A DNA stretch of 64,000 nt from Chitinophagaceae bacterium UBA4857 (GTDB lineage: Bacteria; Bacteroidota; Bacteroidia; Chitinophagales; Chitinophagaceae), in contig DHEF01000012.1 in the NCBI GenBank assembly GCA_002399735.1, positions 97,415-161,414 of the forward strand, written 5' to 3'. Every line of letters begins with the position of its first letter. Position 1 is the first letter of the stretch. The position numbers were made by a program, and so were the translations under genes. Below, one piece after another: positions 50,365-59,344 of this stretch. Below the pieces are notes generated by a model. The model had not been told where the DNA came from, did no database searches, and saw only the letters and a list, made by a program, of their open reading frames with translations.

Positions 50365-53300
50365 ATGAGCCAAAACAAATACTGGCAAAGTTTTGCAGAG
50401 GTTAACGATCCGGAAAACTTTAAAACACGAAACGCAGACGAGTTTCGTGAGGAGCTTCCGTTTGAGGATGAAGGCAAAGGAATTTTAGACGCCAAAGCCC
50501 CTCGTCGTGACTTTTTAAAATACCTTGGTTTTAGTACTGCAGCTGCTAGTTTAGCGGCAAGCTGTACAACACCGGTACGTAAAGCGGTACCTTTTGCCAG
50601 CAAACCTGAAAATATTGTTCCGGGCGAAGCAAAATACTACGCCACCACTTTTATTCAGGATGGTGATGTGGTTCCTGTATTGGCTCGTGTACGTGACGGC
50701 CGTCCTATTTTAATTGAGGGCAACGAGCTTTCTTTTGTAAAAGGATGTACTACTGCACGTATTCAGGCTTCTATTTTGGATCTGTACGATAAAAACAGAA
50801 TAACCCACCCTAAACAAAGAACCGGTAACGACTTAAAAGAAATTCCAACTTTTGAAGCGTTAGACCAGGAAGTAATAGCTGCTATTAAAGCTGCCGGCGG
50901 ATCGGTAGTTTTATTAACCAGCACCGTAAACTCACCTTCTGCTTTACAGGCAATTGCCGATTTTAAAGCAGTTTACCCCAACTTTAAACACGTTCAGTAC
51001 GATGCGGTATCTTATACCGGTATGTTACTGGCCAACGAAGCAAGTTTTGGACGTAAAGCCATCCCGGCTTACCGTTTTGAAAATGCTAAAAAAGTAGTGG
51101 TAAGTATTGGTGCCGACTTTTTAGGAACATGGTTAAGCCCTGTAGAATACCAGCATGGTTATGCGTTGAACAGAAAAATCAACGAAGACAAACCGGAAAT
51201 GAGCAAACACTACCAGTTTGAAAGCTTTTTAAGCATGACTGGTGCAAATGCTGACGAAAGATTTAACCACCGTCCATCTGAAACAGGTGCTGTGGTATTA
51301 GCCTTAGCAGCAGCAGTTGGTGTGGACGGTATTTCGGCTCCAAAACAGTTCGGAAGTCCTAAACTAAATGAAGGTATTGCTAAAGTAGCAAAAGACCTTT
51401 TAGCCCATAAAGGCCAAAGCTTAGTAGTAGCCGGCAGCAACGATATAAACGTACAGTTAATCGTTAATGCCATTAACCAGGCTATCGGTGCTTATGGTAC
51501 TACCATCGACTGGTCGGCTCCCGTTAACTACCGTCAGGGTGTTGATAAAGACTTTGCCGATTTATTAAATGAATTACAAGGCGGAAGCGTAGGTACTTTA
51601 TTAATACAAGGCGCTAACCCTTATTACACCTGGCCTGATACGGCTAAAGTGAAAGCAGCTTTTGAAAAAGCAAAACTGCGTATTTCGTTTAACGAAAAAT
51701 TGGACGAAACATCACAATTGTGTAACTACCTGGTGCCTACACATCATTATCTGGAAAGCTGGGGTGATGCAGAGGCTACTGCAGGAAGCATCGGTTTTGT
51801 ACAACCTACTATTTACCCGTTATTTAAAACCCGCCAATGGACAGAAAGCCTGTTACGCTGGGCCGGTAAAACAGAATTATTTGAAGATTACTTCCGTAAT
51901 TTCTGGATTAATAAACTGGGTGGTTTAGATGCGTATAACACAGCCTTACAAAATGGTGTTTGGACAACTGCTCCTGGCGCAATCAGCGGAGGATCGTACA
52001 GCGGTAGTGCTACTGCCAACGCAGTAAGTGCTATTGCAGCCAAACCAATTTCAAATAAAAAAGAAGTAGTTGTTTACCAGAGTAATGCAATGGGCTCGGG
52101 TTCTCACCCTGCTAACCCCTGGTTACAGGAGTTACCGGACCCTATTACAAAAATTACCTGGGACAACTATGCTATGATATCGGTAACTACTGCCGATGAA
52201 TTAAAAATTAATTACAAAAGCAACGACTACGAATACTATCCGCAAAAACCGGTTATTAAGGTAAAAGTGGCTGGTAAAGAGTTGGAGCTGCCAAGTATTG
52301 TTGTACCGGGTATGGATGCTAATACCATTGCAGTAGCAGTTGGTTATGGCCGTACCGAAACATTGGGTAGTACCTATGTTGACAATGCCAGAAAAGATAA
52401 AAAAGTAGGTGTTGACGTTTACCCGCTTTCTTCTTTTAACGGTACAAGTGTTGATCTGTATGCCGTTGATGCTGAGTTTGAAAATACCGGCAGCAAATTT
52501 AAACTGGCCCAAACGCAAATTCACAACAGCCACGAAGATCGTATTGACGTAGTGCGTGAAACTTCTTTAGCCAGCTTTTTACAGGACAAAACTGAATTTA
52601 AAGATTACAGACAAAACTTATACGACACTTATAGCGGTAAGGAAAATGCAACACGTGAGGACTATGCCAAAGAAGGTACACCTTACGGACAGCACGACCA
52701 GCCGGGTATTAAATGGGGTATGAGTATTGACATGAACGCCTGCTTTGGCTGCGGTGCTTGTGTTATTGCCTGTCATGCCGAAAATAACGTACCGGTTGTA
52801 GGTAAAAGCGAAGTATTGCGTTACCATGATATGCATTGGTTACGTATTGACCGTTACTATGTTTCTGACGAAAAAGATCCGAACGAATTAAAAGGTGTGG
52901 TTTTCCAGCCTATGATGTGTCAGCATTGCGACAACGCTCCTTGTGAGAATGTATGTCCGGTAGCTGCTACCAACCATAGCGCCGAAGGCTTAAACCAAAT
53001 GACTTATAACCGTTGTATTGGTACTCGTTATTGCGCTAACAACTGTCCTTACAAAGTTCGTCGCTTTAACTGGTCTGACTACACTGGTGCTGATAGCTTT
53101 GCAAACAACCAGGATCAAACAGTGGTGGGTAAATTAGACCCGGCTGTTTTCCACATGAACGACGACTTAACCCGCATGGTATTAAACCCGGATGTTACTG
53201 TACGTTCAAGAGGTGTGATTGAGAAATGTTCTTTCTGTGTACAACGTTTACAAGCAGCTAAATTAGATGCTAAGAAAGAAGGTTCTCCATTAAAAGACAA

Positions 53301-53595
53301 ACACCTGAAACTGGCTTGTACAAGTGCTTGTGCGGCTGATGCCATGGTATTTGGTAATGTACACGACCCGGAAAGTGCTATTAGCATAGAGCGTAAAAAC
53401 AATCCGCTACGTACTTTCTATGTATTAGAGCAAATACACGTTATGCCTAATGTTAGCTACTTGGCTAAAATTAGAAATACCGACGAAATTATACCTCGCA
53501 AAGGACATGGCCCGGCCAAAAAAGATGGCGAAGGACATGGTGATGGCCATGGTACATTACCGGCTACACAACCTGCAGCGGCAGAACATCATTAA
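50365..53595 (+). CDS. actB: Alternative complex III subunit B, FeS protein
   Basis: This 1076-residue protein has a twin-arginine motif (RRDFLKYLGF, Arg47-Arg48) and a lipobox-like Cys67 (AASC), so it is folded in the cytosol, exported and possibly lipidated. The first ~700 residues resemble a molybdopterin-oxidoreductase fold without its cofactor; the C-terminal part has the ferredoxin-type clusters CFGCGACVIACHAENN, CQHCDNAPCENVCPVAATN, CIGTRYCANNCP and CSFCVQRL. It forms the electron-transfer module of ACIII. It ends in a His-rich tail (GEGHGDGHGTLPATQ...AEHH). It follows actA by 79 bp. Confidence 0.93.
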   Translation: MSQNKYWQSFAEVNDPENFKTRNADEFREELPFEDEGKGILDAKAPRRDFLKYLGFSTAAASLAASCTTPVRKAVPFASKPENIVPGEAKYYATTFIQDGDVVPVLARVRDGRPILIEGNELSFVKGCTTARIQASILDLYDKNRITHPKQRTGNDLKEIPTFEALDQEVIAAIKAAGGSVVLLTSTVNSPSALQAIADFKAVYPNFKHVQYDAVSYTGMLLANEASFGRKAIPAYRFENAKKVVVSIGADFLGTWLSPVEYQHGYALNRKINEDKPEMSKHYQFESFLSMTGANADERFNHRPSETGAVVLALAAAVGVDGISAPKQFGSPKLNEGIAKVAKDLLAHKGQSLVVAGSNDINVQLIVNAINQAIGAYGTTIDWSAPVNYRQGVDKDFADLLNELQGGSVGTLLIQGANPYYTWPDTAKVKAAFEKAKLRISFNEKLDETSQLCNYLVPTHHYLESWGDAEATAGSIGFVQPTIYPLFKTRQWTESLLRWAGKTELFEDYFRNFWINKLGGLDAYNTALQNGVWTTAPGAISGGSYSGSATANAVSAIAAKPISNKKEVVVYQSNAMGSGSHPANPWLQELPDPITKITWDNYAMISVTTADELKINYKSNDYEYYPQKPVIKVKVAGKELELPSIVVPGMDANTIAVAVGYGRTETLGSTYVDNARKDKKVGVDVYPLSSFNGTSVDLYAVDAEFENTGSKFKLAQTQIHNSHEDRIDVVRETSLASFLQDKTEFKDYRQNLYDTYSGKENATREDYAKEGTPYGQHDQPGIKWGMSIDMNACFGCGACVIACHAENNVPVVGKSEVLRYHDMHWLRIDRYYVSDEKDPNELKGVVFQPMMCQHCDNAPCENVCPVAATNHSAEGLNQMTYNRCIGTRYCANNCPYKVRRFNWSDYTGADSFANNQDQTVVGKLDPAVFHMNDDLTRMVLNPDVTVRSRGVIEKCSFCVQRLQAAKLDAKKEGSPLKDKHLKLACTSACAADAMVFGNVHDPESAISIERKNNPLRTFYVLEQIHVMPNVSYLAKIRNTDEIIPRKGHGPAKKDGEGHGDGHGTLPATQPAAAEHH

Positions 53596-53723
53596 TAGTT
53601 GCAGCAGTAATGCTGCCACTATTAGTGGTTAACTTAAATTAGTTCTTTGTTTTTTTGTTGATTGTTTTGTTTTTGTAATACGGCACTTACCCCCTATTGG
53701 TTGCAGGCAAAAAAAGAGAAACT

Positions 53724-53812
53724 TACACAATGCTGAATAGAATTGATGCAGTACAAGTGAGTGACACAACAGGCGATGATAGTAGTAATGCTGCCGGTAT
53801 AAAAATTAAGAA
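53724..53812 (+). repeat. Dispersed intergenic repeat, family 1, inside the act operon
   Basis: Between actB and actC: ACTTACACAATGCTGAATAG, GATGCAGTACAAGTGAGTGA, CACAACAGGCGATGATAGTA, then GTAATGCTGCCGG. Near-complete match to 62350-62430. Confidence 0.7.
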
Positions 53813-53891
53813 CAACAGAAAAGAAAAAAAGTTTAAACCAATACTGGTTTGCTTATAGAAATTTGATTATTAGATTTTTTTATAAATAATT

Positions 53892-55340
53892 ATGTCTTTA
53901 CTCAGATACGAATCGCAGGTAAGACCACCGATTGTGGATGGCAATAAGGATTATCATCAGGTGACAGAGGATATTTGTCGCCCGGTGGAAACGAAGCCGT
54001 CAAAACTTTGGTGGATAGGATTTATTATTTCTTTGGGTCTGTTGGGTTTTGGTGTGGTATCCATTTATATGGATGTGGTGTATGGTACTGGCCAGTGGAA
54101 CCTGAATAAAACCATCGGATGGGGTTGGGATATTACCAACTTCGTATGGTGGGTAGGTATTGGTCACGCCGGTACCCTTATCTCGGCTATCTTATTACTT
54201 TTCCGTCAGGGCTGGCGTACCGGTGTAAACCGTGCGGCTGAGGCGATGACGATATTTGCGGTAATGTGTGCAGGTCAGTTCCCTATCTGGCACATGGGTC
54301 GTGTTTGGAATGCGTTTTTCGTATTACCTTACCCTAATACCCGCGGTCCTTTATGGGTTAACTTTAACTCTCCGCTACTTTGGGATGTATTTGCGATCTC
54401 TACTTACTTTACCGTATCGTTATTGTTCTGGTACTCTGGTTTATTACCCGATTTAGCTACCCTGCGTGATCGTGCTAAAGTAAAATGGCGCAAAATGTTC
54501 TACGGTTTAGCTGCATTTGGCTGGACAGGTAGTACTAAACACTGGCAACGTCACGAGGCATTATCCTTGGTATTAGCAGGTTTAAGTACACCACTTGTAC
54601 TTTCGGTACACACCATCGTATCTTTTGACTTTGCTACTTCGGTTGTACCCGGTTGGCACACCACTATCTTCCCTCCTTACTTCGTAGCGGGTGCGGTATT
54701 CTCTGGTTTTGCCATGGTACAAACACTTTTATTAATTACACGTAAGGTATTAGGCTTACAGGACTATATTACTATTGAGCACATTGAAGTAATGAACAAG
54801 GTAATTGTTCTTACCGGTTCGATTGTAGGTATTGCTTACTTAACCGAGTTATTTATGGCATGGTACAGTGCTGTAGATTATGAGTGGTTTGCTTTTAAAG
54901 AAAACCGTTTAAGCCTGAGCAGTCCTTATGGCTGGAGCTACTGGTTAATGATGGGTTGTAACGTATTATCGCCTCAAGTATTCTGGAGCAAAAAATTACG
55001 CCGCAACTTATTGCTGACCTTCTTTATGAGTATTCTGGTAAACATTGGTATGTGGTTCGAACGTTTTGTAATTATCGTAACCTCTATTTATCGTGATTAC
55101 CTGCCAAGCTCCTGGAGTACGTATTATACACCGACCATTTGGGAGATTGGGTTTTACATGGGTACGTTTGGTTTATTCTTTACCTGTTATTTCCTGTTCT
55201 CTAAATACTTCCCGGTAATTGCCATTGCAGAGATTAAACATATCCTGAAAAAGAATGGTGATAACTATAAAGAAGAGATGAACAAAGTGGAAGAAAAACC
55301 ACTGGATAAGTTTACAGATGACGAGTTACATCATCATTAA
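53892..55340 (+). CDS. actC: Alternative complex III subunit C, NrfD-type membrane protein
   Basis: This 482-residue integral membrane protein has about ten helices of the NrfD/PsrC type that bind and oxidise the quinol. Markers include WGWDITNFVWWVGIGHAGTL (N-terminal part, quinol-side histidine), HMGRVWNAFFVLPYPNTRGP and LGLQDYITIEHIEVMNKVIV. It is the third gene of the operon and ends in a short His cluster (DELHHH). It matches ActC by order and length. Confidence 0.95.
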   Translation: MSLLRYESQVRPPIVDGNKDYHQVTEDICRPVETKPSKLWWIGFIISLGLLGFGVVSIYMDVVYGTGQWNLNKTIGWGWDITNFVWWVGIGHAGTLISAILLLFRQGWRTGVNRAAEAMTIFAVMCAGQFPIWHMGRVWNAFFVLPYPNTRGPLWVNFNSPLLWDVFAISTYFTVSLLFWYSGLLPDLATLRDRAKVKWRKMFYGLAAFGWTGSTKHWQRHEALSLVLAGLSTPLVLSVHTIVSFDFATSVVPGWHTTIFPPYFVAGAVFSGFAMVQTLLLITRKVLGLQDYITIEHIEVMNKVIVLTGSIVGIAYLTELFMAWYSAVDYEWFAFKENRLSLSSPYGWSYWLMMGCNVLSPQVFWSKKLRRNLLLTFFMSILVNIGMWFERFVIIVTSIYRDYLPSSWSTYYTPTIWEIGFYMGTFGLFFTCYFLFSKYFPVIAIAEIKHILKKNGDNYKEEMNKVEEKPLDKFTDDELHHH

Positions 55341-55364
55341 TAAAGTGGTTATTTGATTTACAGG

Positions 55365-55432
55365 CTGTAGTACCTTGATTGAGCTGAGGTTGCGACGCTC
55401 CGTTCAACTGCAGTAACAATATTGAACAATTG
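55365..55432 (+). repeat. Dispersed intergenic repeat, family 1, short form, inside the operon
   Basis: Between actC and actD: GGCTGTAGTACCTTGATTGA, then GCTGAGGTTGCGACGCTCCG and TTCAACTGCAGTAACAATA, matching 10.41 kb (inverted) and 40.09 kb. Confidence 0.65.
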
Positions 55433-55475
55433 GTGAAGGCCGTTAACACCGGTCGGCACTTTATAAATAATAATT

Positions 55476-56063
55476 ATGGGGGTTAAAAAATTTATAGTAG
55501 GCACTTTTTACGACGAGCAGGTTTTGTTTCCGGCCGTAAAAAAAGTACGTAAAGCGGGGTACAAGTTGCACGATGTGTATACGCCGTTTCCTATTCATGG
55601 ATTGGATAAAGAAATGGGTTTAAAAGACACCAGCTTACACGTTGCGGGGTTTATATATGGTATTACCGGTACTACCACTGCGGTTAGCTTTATTACCTGG
55701 GCATTAACGGTTGACTGGCAGATAAACTTTGGTGGCAAACCATTTTTCTCTTTACCTGCGTGGATACCTATTACGTTTGAGTTAACCGTATTATTTGCAG
55801 CGGTGGGCATGGTACTTACATTTTGCTGGTTATGTCAATTAGCACCATTTGTAAAAAAAGACCACTTTAACCCTCGCAGTACCGATGATACATTTGTAAT
55901 GGCTATTGAGTGTACCAGCAAAACCAACGAAGAAGAAGCGGTTGCTTTCTTAAAAAGCATCGGTTCATCGGAAGTAACAGTGGAGAATAAAGAAACTGGT
56001 TGGTGGATTGGTCGTTATGATCAGGATACTACCCGTTTTGGTAAAAAAATAGAAGCGGTTTAA
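55476..56063 (+). CDS. actD: Alternative complex III subunit D (DUF3341)
   Basis: This 195-residue protein is ActD (DUF3341): KFIVGTFYDEQVLFPAVKKV, YKLHDVYTPFPIHGLDKEMG then two membrane helices (GITGTTTAVSFITWALTV; ITFELTVLFAAVGMVLTFCW) and a soluble C-terminal domain with FVMAIECTSKTNEEEAVAFL. It has no cofactor and is structural. Position between actC and actE is the normal order. Confidence 0.94.
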   Translation: MGVKKFIVGTFYDEQVLFPAVKKVRKAGYKLHDVYTPFPIHGLDKEMGLKDTSLHVAGFIYGITGTTTAVSFITWALTVDWQINFGGKPFFSLPAWIPITFELTVLFAAVGMVLTFCWLCQLAPFVKKDHFNPRSTDDTFVMAIECTSKTNEEEAVAFLKSIGSSEVTVENKETGWWIGRYDQDTTRFGKKIEAV

Positions 56064-56120
56064 GCACTGCTTCAGGTGAGATAAACAGAACAGATTTTTT
56101 TGAAGAATATATATAAGAGA

Positions 56121-56753
56121 ATGAAAAAACTATTCGTCATAACTTTTTGCACACTAGCCGTAGCTATAACCATTGTAAGCTGTGGTGGCAGCGACAAGCC
56201 GGGCCGTTCTTACATGCCCGACATGTCGTACAGTGTAGCTTATGAAACGTATGCACCAAGCGATGAAAGATTAAAAGCTTCAGGCGCTACTTATAATCAC
56301 CAACCGGTAAAAGGGTCAATTGCCCGTGGCGATGCTTTTCCTTATACGATTCCAAAGTCGGATAGTGGCTATGCACGTGCGGCATTTGTAAAAAACCCTT
56401 TGAATATTGATAGCATTAATTTAAAAGAAGCAGAGCGTTTATATCTAATTAACTGTGGTATTTGCCATGGTGCTAAACTAGATGGCGACGGTCCGTTATA
56501 CAAAGGCGGCGAAGGCCCATTTACTGCAAAGCCAATTCCGCTTGTTAACGATGAAAAGGCAAATAACATGACAGATGGAACAATGTTTTACTCAGTAACT
56601 TATGGTAAAGGCCAGATGGGAAGTTATGCGTCGCAGTTAAACACCAAACAACGTTGGGAAGTAGTAGCTTATATAAAATCTAAGCAAGCTAAAAAAGTGG
56701 CACCTGCTGCTGCAACCGGCGCACCGGCTGCTGATACAACAGCCGCAAAATAA
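56121..56753 (+). CDS. actE: Alternative complex III subunit E, mono-heme cytochrome c lipoprotein
   Basis: ATG at 56121 gives 210 residues, preferred over TTG at 56100, because it opens a lipoprotein signal (MKKLFVITFCTLAVAITIV, then lipobox VSC). The body has one heme site, LINCGICHGAKLDGDGPLYK, and a downstream distal ligand region with GQMGSYASQ. It would accept electrons from ActA. A proline/alanine-rich tail (APAAATGAPAADTTAAK) follows the heme domain. Confidence 0.93.
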   Translation: MKKLFVITFCTLAVAITIVSCGGSDKPGRSYMPDMSYSVAYETYAPSDERLKASGATYNHQPVKGSIARGDAFPYTIPKSDSGYARAAFVKNPLNIDSINLKEAERLYLINCGICHGAKLDGDGPLYKGGEGPFTAKPIPLVNDEKANNMTDGTMFYSVTYGKGQMGSYASQLNTKQRWEVVAYIKSKQAKKVAPAAATGAPAADTTAAK

Positions 56754-56804
56754 AGAGAGCGAAAGGAATCGAAAACTATTTGAAGAAATTATAAAAGAAC
56801 AGTG

Positions 56805-58052
56805 ATGTCATCATTAAAGGAACAATTTACGCCCACGAAAAGATTCAATACAATTGCTATTGCATTAATGCTGGTGGGATTTATTGCTATCATTGCTTTA
56901 TACTTTTCAACTCACGGCAGTGGTATTGCCGAGGCTGATAAGCAAAAGCAGGATGCCAGATTTTGGGCTAGTTTACTACAAAACAGCGTTTACTTTTTAT
57001 TAGTAGTAAATGCCAGTATGTTCTTTATCTGTGCTACTACATTAGCATGGGGCGGTTGGCAAATATCTTTCCGCAGGGTAACAGAAGCTATTTCTGCCTG
57101 TGTACCTATCATTGGTGTATTAGCTGCTATTATTTTATTGGCAATTGCTTTTGGCGACAACCACACTATATATCACTGGACAGATACGCACCATGTACAC
57201 GATGACCCTATTTTAAACCATAAAAAAGGTTTTTTAAATAAAGGCTTTTTTGCAACGGTTACTATCTTAACTGTAGTATTATGGTCTCTACTGGGTTACA
57301 AGTTAAGAGCCATGTCACGCAAGTTAGATACAAACCCTTTACCTTCTATTGAAGCAGGTAAAAAATACATGTGGAAAAACACCATCTGGGCGGCTCTTTA
57401 CGCAGTGGTATTTGCCTTAACAGTAATGTCAACTGTTCCCTGGTTATGGTTAATGAGTATAGATGCACACTGGTACAGCACCATGTATAGCTGGTACACA
57501 TTTGCCAGTACATTTGTGGCGGGCGTAGCCTTAATTGCCTTGTTTGTAATCTATTTAAAAAACAAAGGTTATTTAGAGTTGACCAATACAGAACACTTAC
57601 ACGATTTGGGTAAATTCATGTTTGCGTTCTCTATTTTCTGGACATACCTGTGGTACTCACAGTTCATGCTTATCTGGTATGCAAACATTCCTGAAGAAAC
57701 TATTTACTTCAAACCCCGTGCAACCGGTCTTTACAGTGGTATTTTCTGGTTCATGTTCATAATCAACTTTATTGCACCGCTACTAATATTAATGAGTCGC
57801 GACTCAAAACGTAACTACACCATTATAGCAGTAGTAGCCGTGTTAATCATATTTGGTCATTGGTTAGATTTTTACCAAATGGTATTCCCGGCAATTTCGC
57901 CAAATAAAGTGCCCATGATTTTATACGATTTTGGTGTAGCTCTTGGTTTTGTTGGTATCATTATGTTTGTTACCGGTAGGGTACTAAGCAAACATTCTTT
58001 AATACCCAAAAACCACCCGTTCATCAAAGAAAGTGTTATTCACCATACCTAA
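56805..58052 (+). CDS. actF: Alternative complex III subunit F, membrane protein
   Basis: ATG at 56805 (a GTG lies 3 bp upstream) gives about 415 residues with ten membrane helices related to ActC/NrfD but without quinol-binding certainty. Typical phrases: PTKRFNTIAIALMLVGFIAI, WGGWQISFRRVTEAISACVP, IPEETIYFKPRATGLYSGIF and IFWTYLWYSQFMLIWYANIP. It is the last subunit of ACIII in the operon, with the oxidase genes next. Confidence 0.94.
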   Translation: MSSLKEQFTPTKRFNTIAIALMLVGFIAIIALYFSTHGSGIAEADKQKQDARFWASLLQNSVYFLLVVNASMFFICATTLAWGGWQISFRRVTEAISACVPIIGVLAAIILLAIAFGDNHTIYHWTDTHHVHDDPILNHKKGFLNKGFFATVTILTVVLWSLLGYKLRAMSRKLDTNPLPSIEAGKKYMWKNTIWAALYAVVFALTVMSTVPWLWLMSIDAHWYSTMYSWYTFASTFVAGVALIALFVIYLKNKGYLELTNTEHLHDLGKFMFAFSIFWTYLWYSQFMLIWYANIPEETIYFKPRATGLYSGIFWFMFIINFIAPLLILMSRDSKRNYTIIAVVAVLIIFGHWLDFYQMVFPAISPNKVPMILYDFGVALGFVGIIMFVTGRVLSKHSLIPKNHPFIKESVIHHT

Positions 58053-58084
58053 TAGTTGGTGCATAATTACGAACGTAGATCTTT

Positions 58085-58172
58085 TTAAGTCGGCTGTTGT
58101 ACTACTATCATCGTCCGTTGCGACGCTCCGTTCATCGTTCCGTTCGCTATTAGACAGTAGGCCTGCAGCATA
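58085..58172. repeat. Dispersed intergenic repeat, family 1, inside the operon
   Basis: Between actF and coxB: GGCTGTTGTACTACTATCAT, CGTCCGTTGCGACGCTCCGT, TCGTTCCGTTCGCTATTAGA, then CAGTAGGCCTGCAGC. Reverse-orientation words of the 53.7 and 62.3 kb copies. Confidence 0.65.
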
Positions 58173-58212
58173 ACAATAACTGATTTTTTCTTTTAGGAAT
58201 TTTAATACTATT

Positions 58213-59298
58213 ATGACGACAACGTTTTTTATCATTGCAATTTTAGTGCTTGGCTTTCTGATAACATTTCAGATAGCTAAGGCGAGTGAATATGTTGCAG
58301 TAATCCGAGGTGAAGAGAAGTCTCGTAAGCAAACCAATAAAATCAATGCATTTTTGCTATTGGTATTCCTTATTGTAGGAATGTTTGGTGTGTACTATTG
58401 CAATGTAAAATTAGAAGGCAAAATATTAAAATTTGGTAGTGCCGATTCTGATCATGGTTTGCTTGTAGACCAGATGATGAAATACACCCTAATTGCAACA
58501 GGGATTGTATTTGTACTTACCCAGGTGTTATTGTTTTGGTATTGCTTTAAATACCAGGAAAAAGAAAATCAAAAAGCTTATTTCTTTCCACACTCTAACA
58601 AGTTAGAGCTTATCTGGACGGCAGTACCTGCCATTATACTTACGGTTTTGGTAACTTTTGGTATTGTTTATTGGTACCGTATTACCGGCCCGGCTCCTAA
58701 AGAAGCCATGACTGTTGAAATTGTAGGCAGCCAGTTTAAATGGGAGTACCGTTACCCGGGTCCTGATAAAGAATTAGGTCAGAAATACTACAAAAAAATT
58801 GACCCAAGCGCCATGAACCCATTAGGTCAGGTTTGGGAAGATCAGTTGGGGCATGACGATATTTACATTAACGGTCAGGACGAGCCAATGCATTTGGTAG
58901 TAAACAAACCCGTTAAATTAGTTATTAACGCTAAAGATGTAATTCACGACGTAGGTTTAGCACATTTCCGTATGAAAATGGACGCAGTACCGGGCACACC
59001 AACCACCATGTGGTTTACCCCAACAAAAACTACTGCCGAAAAAATTAAAGAAACCGGCAACCCCGATTTCGTTTACGAAATTTCTTGCGACCAGATGTGT
59101 GGATCAGGGCATACAAACATGAGGGGCACTATTGTTGTGGAAACACAAGAGGCTTTTGATCAGTGGATTGCTTCTAAAAAACCTCAGTATAAAATTGCTA
59201 TGGAAGTAAAACGTGTAGCTGATTCTACTGCAGCTGCCGGTGTTGCTCCGGTAGCGCCTGTAGCTAAAGACACCGTAATTGCACAGTTGAAACACTAA
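58213..59298 (+). CDS. coxB: Cytochrome c oxidase subunit II
   Basis: This 361-residue protein has N-terminal membrane helices, one near residue 100 and one near 140, and the copper A domain: EISCDQMCGSGHTNMRG gives the CxxxCxxxH binding set, with the acidic and His ligands upstream (HDVGLAHFRMKMDAVPGTPT). It accepts electrons from cytochrome c or ActE/ActA. The protein is slightly longer than average with an Ala/Val-rich end (APVAPVAKDTV). It follows actF after a repeat-containing spacer. Confidence 0.95.
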   Translation: MTTTFFIIAILVLGFLITFQIAKASEYVAVIRGEEKSRKQTNKINAFLLLVFLIVGMFGVYYCNVKLEGKILKFGSADSDHGLLVDQMMKYTLIATGIVFVLTQVLLFWYCFKYQEKENQKAYFFPHSNKLELIWTAVPAIILTVLVTFGIVYWYRITGPAPKEAMTVEIVGSQFKWEYRYPGPDKELGQKYYKKIDPSAMNPLGQVWEDQLGHDDIYINGQDEPMHLVVNKPVKLVINAKDVIHDVGLAHFRMKMDAVPGTPTTMWFTPTKTTAEKIKETGNPDFVYEISCDQMCGSGHTNMRGTIVVETQEAFDQWIASKKPQYKIAMEVKRVADSTAAAGVAPVAPVAKDTVIAQLKH

Positions 59299-59344
59299 TT
59301 TGTTATGAGCAAGGCACAAAGAAAAGTGCCACAAAAATATTACT